Below are positions 1-8,819 of a stretch of 64,000 nucleotides of DNA, one piece after another. Location of the stretch: NCBI RefSeq assembly GCF_018263855.1, contig NZ_CP073318.1, forward strand, positions 4,216,001 to 4,280,000. Direction: 5' to 3'. The notes beneath the pieces were generated by a model that searched no databases, was not told the origin of the DNA, and worked only from the letters and a program-made list of their open reading frames with translations. Each line of letters opens with the position of its first letter. Positions within the stretch are counted from its first letter, which is position 1. The DNA is from Kutzneria sp. CA-103260. Lineage in GTDB: Bacteria > Actinomycetota > Actinomycetes > Mycobacteriales > Pseudonocardiaceae. A program made the translations under genes and the position numbers.

Positions 1-195
1 GCGGTCTCCCCCGTCGTGCGCATCGGCGCCTCCCTGCTCTACCAGTTCGAGCAGCCGTTCGTGGTCGACTCCGGCAAGTATCTCGCGGCCCACGAAGGCG
101 ACGCCGCCACGTCCTATGTGGACGGTATCGACCGGACCGTCACCTGGTATCAGGAGAACCGGAATCTGATCCGGCCCAGCGCCCTGCCCAGGTGA
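1..195 (+). CDS. C-terminal end of a probable NAD-dependent epimerase/dehydratase (partial)
   Basis: Frame 1 is open from the first base to a TGA at 193-195, giving 64 residues of a gene that starts outside the window. The visible end contains the pattern YVDGIDRTVTWYQEN, which resembles the closing helix of extended SDR sugar epimerases, where a G(I/L)xxTvxWY motif is common. No catalytic or cofactor motif is visible because those parts lie upstream. The next gene starts about 57 bases later on the same strand. The reading frame is well supported; the family call is only moderately so. Confidence 0.55.
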   Translation, partial: AVSPVVRIGASLLYQFEQPFVVDSGKYLAAHEGDAATSYVDGIDRTVTWYQENRNLIRPSALPR

Positions 196-252
196 CGGCG
201 GCGGGCGGCCGAGGAGTATTCACTGCCCGTTCGACGCAGTACGTTGTTGAGC

Positions 253-2973
253 ATGGCAGGCGTGTCAGCGTCGAACACGTTGTCCGGCCGGGACCAGGAG
301 TGCGACGGACTGGTCGCCTGGCTCGCCGCTGTCGCGCGAGGCGAGGGCTCGGCACTGCTCCTGCACGGCGAGGCCGGCATCGGCAAGAGCGCGCTCCTCC
401 GCTTCGCCACCGCCGAGGCGGCCGGCTTCAGGGTGCTGTCGGTCAGCGGGTGCGAAGCCGAGTCAGCCATCCGGTTCGCGGCGCTGCACCATCTGCTCCG
501 CCTCCTCGCCGACCATCTGCCGGACACGCGGTCGGGCCAGGCCGCTGAGTTGGCGCGGGTTCTGGAGTCGGACACCGACCTGGGTCTCATGCCGCGGGTC
601 CGGGCCCTGGACCTGTTCCGCGCCGCAGCCGGCGAACGTCCGCTGCTGTGCGTCGTGGACGACGCGCAGTGGATCGACGAGCCTTCCCGCGCTGTGCTGG
701 GTTTTGTCGCCAGGAGGCTGCGGGCCGATCGGGTCGGCCTGCTCCTCGCCCGTAGTGACGAGCAGGGCACCGACGAAATCCTGGCCGGCATCCCGAGTCT
801 TCGGCTCGCGCCACTGGACCGCCTGTCGAGCATGGAACTGGTCCGCAGAGTCGTGCCCGTGCCGGCCCTGCTGTCGGCGTTGACCGACATCGCCTCCGGC
901 AATCCCCGGGCACTGCTGGAACTCGCCGCCGCTCTCACGCCCGGTCAAGTCCGGGGCGAAGAGCCCGCGCCACGGACACTGCCGCCGGACAGCACCCTCC
1001 GCCGGCACTACCGGACCCGACTGGACCGGCTCACGGCCGACACCCGGTGGCTGGTCCTGCTCGCCGCCGCCGACGATCAGTCCGATGTGGACACTCTGAT
1101 TCACGCCGCCGCGGTCAGCGGCGTGGACATCGCCGCGCTGGAGCCGGCCGAGGCGGCCGGGCTCGTTCGCGCGGAGGGTCAGACGGTGGTCTTCCCCGGC
1201 CCGCTGCTCCGCTCGGTCGCGTACCACGAAGCTTCTCTCGCCCAACGCAGAGCCGCGCACCGTTGCCTCGCCCAGGCACTTGATCCGCACGCGCATCCGC
1301 TGCGGCACGCCTTGCACCGGGCCGCCGCCACCGACGGCCCGGACAACCGCCTGGCCGACGAGTTGGAATGGATAGCGACCAAGCAGACCGGTAGGCACGC
1401 CACGTCTTCCCTCGCCCTGGAACGGGCCGCGGACCTGAGCGGCGACCCACTCGTCGGCGCGGCCCGACTCCTCTCGGCGGCCCGACACGCCTGGCTCGCC
1501 GGTGAACCGAGCCGGGCGGGAACCCTGCTCGACCGGATCCCCGCGATCCCCGCCACCGCCCGCGTCCGGGCCAGTTCCCGGGTGCTGGCCGGCGAGATCG
1601 AGATGCGGACCGGCCAGGCCGGCGTGGCCAGCCGGACGTTTCTCGCCGCCGCCGGGGACCTGGCCACCCTCGACCGGTACCTGGCCATCGCGGCGCTGAT
1701 GCGGGCCGGCGAGGCGCTGTACCAGTCGGGCGGGCACGAGCGGTACCCGGAGATCGCCCGTCGGGCCCTGGCCCTGCGCCGTCCCCACGAAGTGCCCGTG
1801 GTCGAGTCGATGTTCGACTATTTCGAGACGTTGTCGGCGAGCTTCCAGGGACACCAGGGCAAGGCGGTCGAGTCCTCGCGCCGGCTGCTCGCCCTGGCGC
1901 CCACGCTCGACGACAGCGACATGCTGAGCCGGATGAGCATGGCGTTGCTGTTTCGCGGCGACGAGGCGCAGGCCCATCACCTCGCCACCCGCTCGATGCG
2001 AATCGCGCAGGCCACCGGCGACGCGCCGAGTCTGCCCCAGGCGGTGGAGGCCGCGTCGCTGGCCGAGTTCGTGCTCGGTCGGTTCGACGACGTGACAACG
2101 GCGTTGGACGGGTTGCGGCTGGCCCGGGACAGCGGCCAGGACACCCTGACCGGCAACTACCTCGCCCAGCTCGGCGCGGCTGCCGGGATGATCGGCGACA
2201 AGCAGACGTGCCTGCTGCGGCTGCGTGAGGCGGCGGGCCGGGGCACCCGGCGGGCCGCGGCCTACAGCACCTGGGCACTGGCCGCGCTGGACCTCGCCGA
2301 AGGCCGCTACGCCCACGCCGCGGACCACCTGCGCGACATCATCGCCGAGCACGACAGTCGAGGACATCTCATTCTTCAGATCCACACCACGCCGCATCTG
2401 GTCGAGGCCACCGCGCGGGCGGGCCGGCCGTCAGCCGCCGTGGCCGCACTGGAGATCTACGACTCGTGGGCCGGCAGCACCCGCAATCCGTACTGGCTCG
2501 CGCTGTCGGCCCGGTGCCACGCGCTGCTGGCCGACGACCCGGCCGACGCCGAAGCCCTTTTCCACCAGGCGATGCAGCTGCATGACTTGAGCGCCAACAC
2601 GTTCGACCGGGCCCGGACCGCGCTGCTGTTCGGGCAGCATCTGCGTCGACGGCGCAAATCCAGGCAGGCACGGGATCTCCTGCGGGAGGCACTGGTCACG
2701 TTCGAAAGATTCGACGCCCGACCCTGGGCCGCGCAGGTGGCCGGCGAACTCCGCGCCGCCGGCCACCCGACCCAGCCCCGCACCGCCCCGGTCGACGACA
2801 CGCTGACCCCGCAGCAGGCCCGCATCGCCCGGTTGGTCGCCGACGGTGCGACCAACCGGGAGGTGGCGGCCCAGCTGCTCATCAGCGCCAGGACCGTGGA
2901 CCACCATCTGCGCAACATCTTCGCCACGCTGGGTGTGCGGTCGCGGGTGGAGTTGGCGAAGCTGATGCGCTAG
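253..2973 (+). CDS. LuxR-family transcriptional regulator of the LAL type (large ATP-binding)
   Basis: A protein of about 906 residues. A Walker A motif GEAGIGKS lies at residues 39-46 and a Walker B-like stretch LLCVVDDAQWID follows about 90 residues later; this is the AAA_16/STAND ATPase arrangement. The middle is helical and TPR-like. The last 60 residues form a LuxR-type helix-turn-helix (LTPQQARIARLVADG, then ISARTVDHHLRNIF). Length and layout fit LAL regulators, which often control secondary metabolism or sugar use; the target here is unknown. An in-frame TTG at 244 is an alternative start, but the ATG at 253 is preferred. The 3' end is 9 bases from the convergent polyesterase gene. Confidence 0.9.
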   Translation: MAGVSASNTLSGRDQECDGLVAWLAAVARGEGSALLLHGEAGIGKSALLRFATAEAAGFRVLSVSGCEAESAIRFAALHHLLRLLADHLPDTRSGQAAELARVLESDTDLGLMPRVRALDLFRAAAGERPLLCVVDDAQWIDEPSRAVLGFVARRLRADRVGLLLARSDEQGTDEILAGIPSLRLAPLDRLSSMELVRRVVPVPALLSALTDIASGNPRALLELAAALTPGQVRGEEPAPRTLPPDSTLRRHYRTRLDRLTADTRWLVLLAAADDQSDVDTLIHAAAVSGVDIAALEPAEAAGLVRAEGQTVVFPGPLLRSVAYHEASLAQRRAAHRCLAQALDPHAHPLRHALHRAAATDGPDNRLADELEWIATKQTGRHATSSLALERAADLSGDPLVGAARLLSAARHAWLAGEPSRAGTLLDRIPAIPATARVRASSRVLAGEIEMRTGQAGVASRTFLAAAGDLATLDRYLAIAALMRAGEALYQSGGHERYPEIARRALALRRPHEVPVVESMFDYFETLSASFQGHQGKAVESSRRLLALAPTLDDSDMLSRMSMALLFRGDEAQAHHLATRSMRIAQATGDAPSLPQAVEAASLAEFVLGRFDDVTTALDGLRLARDSGQDTLTGNYLAQLGAAAGMIGDKQTCLLRLREAAGRGTRRAAAYSTWALAALDLAEGRYAHAADHLRDIIAEHDSRGHLILQIHTTPHLVEATARAGRPSAAVAALEIYDSWAGSTRNPYWLALSARCHALLADDPADAEALFHQAMQLHDLSANTFDRARTALLFGQHLRRRRKSRQARDLLREALVTFERFDARPWAAQVAGELRAAGHPTQPRTAPVDDTLTPQQARIARLVADGATNREVAAQLLISARTVDHHLRNIFATLGVRSRVELAKLMR

Positions 2974-2982
2974 AGCCGCGGG

Positions 2983-3864
2983 CTAGCAGGCCGTGGTCCG
3001 GAAGGCTGACACCGCCGCGCCCGCGAACCCGCAGGTGAACGGGGCGAACCGGTCGTCGGCGCTGACGAAGCGCTTGAACCAGGACACCACCGCCCTGGAC
3101 ACCGTGGGATTGGCGGAGATGGGGAAGAAGTGGTCGGCGCCGGCGAGCTCCAGGTAGGACTTCGGGCCGGCCAGCGAGTTGTAGAACGGGATGGCGTGGG
3201 AGGCGGGCGGCGCGATGAGGTCGTTCTGCGCGCCCACGATGAACACCGGCTTGCCGATCTTGCTCCAGTCCTGCGTGGTGTCCCAGGGCGCGAGCGGCAC
3301 ACCGGCCTTGAGAGTGGTGTCCTTGGCCATGGCCTCCAGCGTGCCGCCGCCGCCCATGGACCAGCCGGCCACACCCCGGCGGGTGCCGTCGACCTTGCCG
3401 CGTGTGCTGGCCGGCGCCGAGTTCGCCGCCCAGTTCAACGCCGCCAGGAACTCGTCGCCCCGCTGTTGCGGCGAGTCGAACACGGAGGTGGTGTCCACGC
3501 CCACCACGACGAAGCCCCAGGACGCCACCCGCGGGCCGAGCCAGCTGATCTGGCTCCAGGTGGCCGCGAATCCGGGAACGATGGCCACCACGGGATACGT
3601 GCCGTCGGCCGTCGGGTAGTAGACGGTCCCGCCGCCGAACCCGGTCTGGTTGGTGATCGCGGCGGAGGTGGTGGCGAAGCTGCCGTTGCCGGTGATGTTG
3701 TCCGCGGTCGGCGCCTGGCCGACCTGGTCGGCGAAGGCCGGCGTGGCGGCGGTGGCCAGGCCGCCCGCTGTCAGTGCCAGTACGATCCCCAGCGCCGCCA
3801 GCGGACCACTGAATCGACGCCACGGTCGTCGGCGCTCGGCCCGCGCGGAATGCTGTGCCTGCAT
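2983..3864 (-). CDS. Secreted polyesterase / cutinase of the PET-hydrolase family
   Basis: A 293-residue alpha/beta hydrolase. Residues 1-46 form a signal peptide (basic start, hydrophobic stretch, ATPAFA end). The nucleophile elbow is GWSMGGGG with Ser169; Asp215 lies in GAQNDLIAP and His245 in GADHFFP. The blocks FGGGTVYYP, PGFAATW, ISWLGPRVAS and AIPFYNSLAGP follow the order seen in actinobacterial cutinases such as LCC and TfCut. Cys278 and Cys293 match the C-terminal disulfide of that group. Trp168 before the serine is the residue found in Ideonella PETase, where LCC-type enzymes have His. The ATG at 3864 is preferred because AGGGAG lies just upstream; an upstream in-frame start lacks this. 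It is probably a cell-exterior ester or polyester hydrolase. Confidence 0.88.
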   Translation of the reverse strand: MQAQHSARAERRRPWRRFSGPLAALGIVLALTAGGLATAATPAFADQVGQAPTADNITGNGSFATTSAAITNQTGFGGGTVYYPTADGTYPVVAIVPGFAATWSQISWLGPRVASWGFVVVGVDTTSVFDSPQQRGDEFLAALNWAANSAPASTRGKVDGTRRGVAGWSMGGGGTLEAMAKDTTLKAGVPLAPWDTTQDWSKIGKPVFIVGAQNDLIAPPASHAIPFYNSLAGPKSYLELAGADHFFPISANPTVSRAVVSWFKRFVSADDRFAPFTCGFAGAAVSAFRTTAC

Positions 3865-4015
3865 GTGGACTCCCTTCGGACCGGGAAGCGACCGCGGACC
3901 GGTGTGGCGGCGGTGTTCCGGGATCCTTCGGCCGAAGCGTGCTCGGCTCACGGGGCCGCGGGCATCGGCGAAATCACCGGCCTCCGCTGAGTAGCCGCCG
4001 CTGGGAGTGTGGCCG

Positions 4016-4465
4016 TCAGGGCTTGTTCAGCACGAATTCGACGTCACGCGTGGGCACCTCGACGCCGTCGTCGTTGACAAAGGCGACGTGCACCGACTGC
4101 CCGGACTTGCTGCGACGCGACGAGGACGGGCCGACGGTGCGCGGGCGGTGCACGTCCCCCCACTGCTGCAACGCGCCCAGCACCAGGCGGAGGTCCCAGC
4201 CGGCCGGGGTGAGGTGGTAGCTGTGCCGCTGCCTGCTGCCGGGCTCCTGGTACGGCCGGGCCTCCAGCACACCGGCGGCGACCAGGGTCTTGAGCCGGGC
4301 GCTGAGCAGGTTGGGGGCGATGTCCAGGGTCGCCCGGATCTCGGCGAAGCGGTGCCGCCCGGCGAAAACCTCGCGCAGCACCAGGAGAGTCCACCGTTCG
4401 CCGAGCACCTGCAGGCTCCGCTCGATCGAGCAGGCCGGCAGGTCGTCGGCCACCTGCTCCGTCAT
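4016..4465 (-). CDS. HxlR-family winged-helix transcriptional regulator
   Basis: 149 residues. The N-terminal CSIERSLQVLGERWTLLVL followed by FAEIRATLDIAPNLLSARLKTL is the characteristic HxlR winged helix: a cysteine near the start, then the GxRW helix and the recognition helix. The last third (VHVAFVNDDGVEVPTRDVEFVLN) is an extra beta-rich extension beyond the usual 110-120 residues and might bind a ligand. The gene stands alone, downstream of the divergent small membrane protein region and upstream of the polyesterase gene on the same strand, with about 150 bases between them. Its targets cannot be read from the sequence. Confidence 0.88.
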   Translation of the reverse strand: MTEQVADDLPACSIERSLQVLGERWTLLVLREVFAGRHRFAEIRATLDIAPNLLSARLKTLVAAGVLEARPYQEPGSRQRHSYHLTPAGWDLRLVLGALQQWGDVHRPRTVGPSSSRRSKSGQSVHVAFVNDDGVEVPTRDVEFVLNKP

Positions 4466-4646
4466 CCCACCGATACTACCCCCTGACTACAGCATGACAA
4501 CTCAGGTGAGCTGTGACAGCGCCCACCCACGGCCATCCACGGCCGCACCGGCCTGCCGGCCACCACCTGGACGGCCTGCTCGACCGACCGTCCACTCTGG
4601 AGCCGCTAGGCTTCGGCGATCATCGGACCAGCAGAAAGGCTTGCGG

Positions 4647-4817
4647 ATGAACACCGAGTACTACGCGGGTTGGGGCACCTTGACTCTGATCAACGCCGGG
4701 CTCGCCCAGGGCAAGAACCGCAGCGGCCTCAACTGGTTCCTGCTCTCGCTGCTGCTCGGCCCGATCGCGACCTTCCTCATCGTGGTCCTCAGCCCGCTGC
4801 CGCCGCGGGCGTCCTGA
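4647..4817 (+). CDS. Small membrane protein, unknown function
   Basis: A 56-residue protein starting at the ATG at 4647, with AGAAAGG about 9 bases upstream. Residues 1-26 are polar to mildly hydrophobic and contain a basic loop (GKNRSG). Residues 28-50 form one strongly hydrophobic segment (WFLLSLLLGPIATFLIVVL) with a Gly-Pro hinge. It looks like the short actinobacterial proteins with a NRSGxxWFxLSLLLGPIAT pattern that carry no assigned role. No operon partner is evident. The call as a real gene rests on the ribosome site, the clean membrane segment and GC-rich third positions. Confidence 0.6.
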   Translation: MNTEYYAGWGTLTLINAGLAQGKNRSGLNWFLLSLLLGPIATFLIVVLSPLPPRAS

Positions 4818-5010
4818 TCGCACGGATCCCGCCAGCCGGCCCGACGACGGCGGGCGGCGCCCTGGTATATCAGTGACCGCCCACCTAGGCTTCCCTGAGG
4901 CCATGGGCGGATGACGTACCGGCATTGTCGTCAGATGACGGATGCTCGTTCCCCGCCACGCTGGCTACGTTCGCGGTGTTCCCAGCAGACACCGTGAAAG
5001 GCGGGCGAGG

Positions 5011-6057
5011 ATGACGACGCCGAGCCATGGGCTCTCCCTCGCGACCGACCACGGCCGGCTGTGGCGGGCGACGCCGCAGGGAAACCAGGCCGTGGTGATG
5101 CGCACCGACAGCCCGGAGCCGGCCCGGCCGGCGCTGTCGCACGGCCGGTTCCGGCACGTCGTCGCGGTCCTCGTGCCCGACGACGCCATCGCCCTCGACG
5201 TGGCGGTCATACGGCAGGTGTTCGGCCCGCGGACCGCGCCCGAGTCCGATGTCGCCGGCCTGTACGAGGTCGTGCTGTGCGGAGAGCAGGGTGAGCTGGC
5301 GCCGCTGGAGAAGCTGGTCACGGCGGACACGGTCATCGTGCCGGGCGTCGAGAATCCGTTGGCGCAGCGCGGCATCGTCGTCATCGACGCCCTCCGTGCC
5401 GCCTACGCCGCCGGGGCGCGCATGGTGGCCGTCGGCACCGGCGCGTTCCTGCTCGGCCACGCGGGCGTGCTCGATCGCCGGCGCGCGACGACCCACTGGC
5501 AGTACGCCCGCGAGTTCCGCGAGCAGTTCCCGTCGACCCGGCTGGACACCGAGCTCCCGCACGTGGACGACGACCGGGTGCACACCGGCGGCGGCATGCC
5601 GTCCGGCGTGGATCTCGCGCTGCACCTGCTGTCCCTCGACGTCGGCCGAGCCCGCGCCGAGGCGGTCGGCCGGGCGGTCATCGCCACGCCCCGGCGGGCC
5701 GACATCCGGTCACGGCGGGACGGCGAGGAGCCGATGGCCGTGGTGATGGGCTGGCTCCGCGAGCACCTGCACGAGCCGCTGTCGCTGTCCCGGGTCGCCG
5801 AGGAGCTCTACATCAGCGAGCGCAGCCTGGTCCGCAAGTTCCGCTCGGCCACCGGTGCGACCATCTTCGAGTGGGTCAACCGGGAGCGGATCGATCGGGC
5901 CCGGCTGCTGTTGGAGACCACCGACCGGCCCATCGCCGACATCGCCGCCGCCGTCGGCTTCGGCTCCCCGGAGACGCTGCGCCGCAACTTCCAGCGCCAC
6001 GTCGGCACCACGGCCCGCAGCTACCGGCACAAGTTCCGGCACGCCGCCGTGGACTGA
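5011..6057 (+). CDS. GlxA-type transcriptional regulator (DJ-1/PfpI domain plus AraC helix-turn-helix)
   Basis: A 348-residue protein. Residues about 45-215 form a DJ-1/PfpI-like domain (VVAVLVPDDAIALDVAVIRQVF; VGTGAFLLGHAGVLDRRRATTHW; HVDDDRVHTGGGMPSGVDLALHL). This is the class-I amidotransferase-like fold of GlxA regulators, which usually senses rather than catalyses; the nucleophile position reads VGTGAF, without the Cys of true peptidases. Residues about 245-340 carry two AraC helix-turn-helix units ending PETLRRNFQRHVGTTARSYR. The ATG at 5011 has GGCGAGG directly upstream. The lyase-like gene starts 70 bases downstream on the same strand, so the regulator may control it. Confidence 0.88.
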   Translation: MTTPSHGLSLATDHGRLWRATPQGNQAVVMRTDSPEPARPALSHGRFRHVVAVLVPDDAIALDVAVIRQVFGPRTAPESDVAGLYEVVLCGEQGELAPLEKLVTADTVIVPGVENPLAQRGIVVIDALRAAYAAGARMVAVGTGAFLLGHAGVLDRRRATTHWQYAREFREQFPSTRLDTELPHVDDDRVHTGGGMPSGVDLALHLLSLDVGRARAEAVGRAVIATPRRADIRSRRDGEEPMAVVMGWLREHLHEPLSLSRVAEELYISERSLVRKFRSATGATIFEWVNRERIDRARLLLETTDRPIADIAAAVGFGSPETLRRNFQRHVGTTARSYRHKFRHAAVD

Positions 6058-6128
6058 CGGCCGCCTCTTCGGGCGGGGCCACGCCGATCCACCGCCGGCG
6101 GCCCGGCGCGTTCCTACCGTTGGCGGAC

Positions 6129-8816
6129 ATGACAACCCCCGCTCCCGTCACGGTCAACGTGCGCGACTTCGGCGCCGTGCCGAACAACACCGACGACTGC
6201 TCCACCGCGTTCCGCAACGCCATCGACGCGCTCGATCCGGTCCGCGGCGGCACCGTGGTGGTGCCGGCCGGGCCCGACGCGTACCTGTTCAACCGATCGG
6301 TGATCGTCGACCGCCCCAACGTCCGCTTCGTCGGCGAGAATGCGACAACCACCGTGTTGGAGACCCGGCTCTCCATCCCGCCGCTCATCTTCGGCGTGCA
6401 GCGGGGCCTGCACGCCAGCCCGATGAACCCGGCGCACTGGCAGGACCTGCACGAGATCATGCCGGATCTGCCGGCCGGCCAGCGGTGGGGCTATCGGACC
6501 AGGGCGCCGCTGCTCACGCCCCTGCCGAAGGACAGCCGCACGACCGACAACGCGATCGTCACGCTGCCGGCGTCGCCGTTCTCACTCGGGCCGGCCGACG
6601 GACCCGCCGGCTGGACCGGTCTGACCCAGTTCACCCTCGACTTCACCGTCAGGAACAACGACGGGGCGTGGCCGACCGCCACCACCACCGCGCTGTTCGG
6701 CGCGGTGGACAACGAGGGCCTGCCGGCGCCGTTCGTCGCCTGGCTGGGCACCGGCGTCGGCGGCTTCGTGCTGGTCTTCGACTTCACCACCGACGACGGG
6801 CTGTGGCGGCAGATCCGGGTGCCGGTCGCCGACCCGAGCCAGGCGCTGCTGCGCTGCTCCATCCAGTTCGACCTCACCACCGGGGCGGTCGCCACCTGGA
6901 TCAACCACGTCCGCGTCACCCCCGACCTGTCCTTCGTCAACGACGGCTGGGGCGAGCGCCCGCTCTCCTTCTTCCGCAACAAGTACTCCCCGTTCAACCT
7001 GGGCACGATCTCCCCGCTGTCCAACGGCGCCAGCGGGGCCGGCGACCTGCCCGGGGGCCTGGCCGACCTGACCTTCGCGGCGATGCGGCTGTCGTCCACC
7101 CTGCAGTACGTCGTGGACGACAACCCGACGCAGCGGACCGCCGCCGGGGCGGTGACCGACGCCGACTGGTGGGCCAACCCCGCCGGCGTCTTCGCCTGCC
7201 TGCCGATGAACCAGCCGGCGACGATGACCAGGGCGACCACGCCGAACACGCCCGACCTGCCCGACCTCCAGGTGCCGTGGACCAGCTCGACCAACGGCCC
7301 GCTCGGCTACGGCCTGCTCATCGCCCGGGAACTGGGCAACGGCGACACCATCATCGGCGACTCGCTGGAGCACCTGACCATCAACTGCGGGCGGGTCTTC
7401 AGCGGTCCCACCAACTACGGGCAGGGCATCGGCGTCGGCTTCGTCTACTCGTTCCGGCTGGACGACGTGGTCGTGAACTTCGGCGCGCAGGGCCTGAGCT
7501 CCTACAACTTCGGCGTCAGCTACCCGGTCGAGCTGCACCGGTGCGACTTCGGCTGGCAGACCGACACCGCCGTCTACGTCTACGGCCAGATCAGCCGCGC
7601 GGACCGGATGAACGTGCGGTACTACGGCAACACCGCCGTCAAGGCCGTCCGCTCGACCCTGAGCTGGCACGACATCTTCTTCACCGACTCGGCCTCCTGC
7701 GAGTCGGTGGTGCGGATGTACGAGTGCTCGGCCCAGTTCGACGCCCTGATCGCCGATTTCGAGTCGCCGACCGCGAACCTGCCCAGCGACAGCTACTTCT
7801 GGGCCTCACTGGCCTCGGACTCCGGCCCCACGCAGCTGGTGTTCCGGGACTGCCAGGTCGGCACCTGCGGGCCGGAGGCCGTGGCGGTGCGGCTGGTCTC
7901 CGGCGACGTCAACGCCGGTCTGCCGACGCCGGGGCGCAATCGGGGCTGGTGCACGATCGAGCGGTCGTTCAACACCTTCCTGGACCGCGACGCGCTCGCC
8001 ATGGTGGCGGTGGACGGTCCGCTGTGGCAGGGCACTTTCCAGGGACCGGCGCCGGCCCGTCCGGAGTTGGTGACGACCACGGCGTGGCCGGGGGCGTCGG
8101 CTCGCATCGGCCTTAACGGACCCGTGCCGCCGGCCCGCACCGTGGCTCGCCCCGCCGCCGACCCGATCCCGGACCTGCCCGGGCTGGTCGGCTACTACTC
8201 GGCCGAGGAGCTGCGGCTGCCGACCGGCAACGGCCCGCGACTGCCCGTCGAGGGCGAGGCGATCACCACGCTCTTCGACCTGTCCAAGGCGCACAACGAC
8301 GGCGCGGCCGTGCGGACCGCGCCGCTCTATCTGTCCAACCAGGTCAACGGGCGGGCCGCGCTGCGCTTCGACGGCGACGGCTGGTACCAGTTCCCGTCGA
8401 TGACCGGCACCACCGGCGGCGGCACGCTTTTCCTTGTCACCAAGGGAGATCCGCTCGTCGACACCGCGCCCGGCGGGGCGTCGCTGCGCCGGTACGGCCT
8501 GGCCTGGAGCGCGAACCTGCTGGGCGCGCCCCAGGCCGCATCCGCATCGGACTGGGTCGTCTACGCCGCCCGGTACACCAGTGGCGCCAAGCGGATCCTC
8601 GACCTGTGGGCCAACGGCCGGCGCTACGACACCCGCCGCCGCGACATCAACGGCGACATCAAGTTCGCCACTCCGCTGCTGGGCAGCGTGAACAACGGCC
8701 TGGGCGTGTTCAACGGCCTGGTCGCCGTCGCCGTGTTCGTCGACGGCGGCCTCAGCGACCCCCAGGTCGAGTTGGTCAACCGATTCCTGTTGCACCAGCA
8801 CGACATTCCGGTGTAG
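6129..8816 (+). CDS. Large pectate-lyase-superfamily beta-helix protein with inserted and C-terminal ConA-like domains
   Basis: An 895-residue protein. The start VNVRDFGAVPNNTDDCSTAF is the classic first turn of the Pectate_lyase_3 / GH55-like right-handed beta-helix. After about 130 residues the helix is interrupted by a roughly 200-residue jelly-roll-like segment (FTLDFTVRNNDG; IQFDLTTGAVATWINH). Helix-like text resumes at GDTIIGDSLEHLTINCG. The last 220 residues (LPGLVGYYSAEELRL onwards) look like a LamG/concanavalin-like domain. I see no signal peptide: the protein starts MTTPAPVTVNVRDF, so export by a standard route is not supported. Probable role: polysaccharide binding or cleavage. The convergent lyase gene ends 4 bases away. 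Confidence 0.75.
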   Translation: MTTPAPVTVNVRDFGAVPNNTDDCSTAFRNAIDALDPVRGGTVVVPAGPDAYLFNRSVIVDRPNVRFVGENATTTVLETRLSIPPLIFGVQRGLHASPMNPAHWQDLHEIMPDLPAGQRWGYRTRAPLLTPLPKDSRTTDNAIVTLPASPFSLGPADGPAGWTGLTQFTLDFTVRNNDGAWPTATTTALFGAVDNEGLPAPFVAWLGTGVGGFVLVFDFTTDDGLWRQIRVPVADPSQALLRCSIQFDLTTGAVATWINHVRVTPDLSFVNDGWGERPLSFFRNKYSPFNLGTISPLSNGASGAGDLPGGLADLTFAAMRLSSTLQYVVDDNPTQRTAAGAVTDADWWANPAGVFACLPMNQPATMTRATTPNTPDLPDLQVPWTSSTNGPLGYGLLIARELGNGDTIIGDSLEHLTINCGRVFSGPTNYGQGIGVGFVYSFRLDDVVVNFGAQGLSSYNFGVSYPVELHRCDFGWQTDTAVYVYGQISRADRMNVRYYGNTAVKAVRSTLSWHDIFFTDSASCESVVRMYECSAQFDALIADFESPTANLPSDSYFWASLASDSGPTQLVFRDCQVGTCGPEAVAVRLVSGDVNAGLPTPGRNRGWCTIERSFNTFLDRDALAMVAVDGPLWQGTFQGPAPARPELVTTTAWPGASARIGLNGPVPPARTVARPAADPIPDLPGLVGYYSAEELRLPTGNGPRLPVEGEAITTLFDLSKAHNDGAAVRTAPLYLSNQVNGRAALRFDGDGWYQFPSMTGTTGGGTLFLVTKGDPLVDTAPGGASLRRYGLAWSANLLGAPQAASASDWVVYAARYTSGAKRILDLWANGRRYDTRRRDINGDIKFATPLLGSVNNGLGVFNGLVAVAVFVDGGLSDPQVELVNRFLLHQHDIPV

Positions 8817-8819
8817 CGG

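Noticed and set aside
463..2397. A 644-codon antisense frame under the LAL regulator
   Set aside because: Gly/Arg/Val-rich text without motifs, fully covered by a plus-strand gene with Walker and helix-turn-helix motifs.
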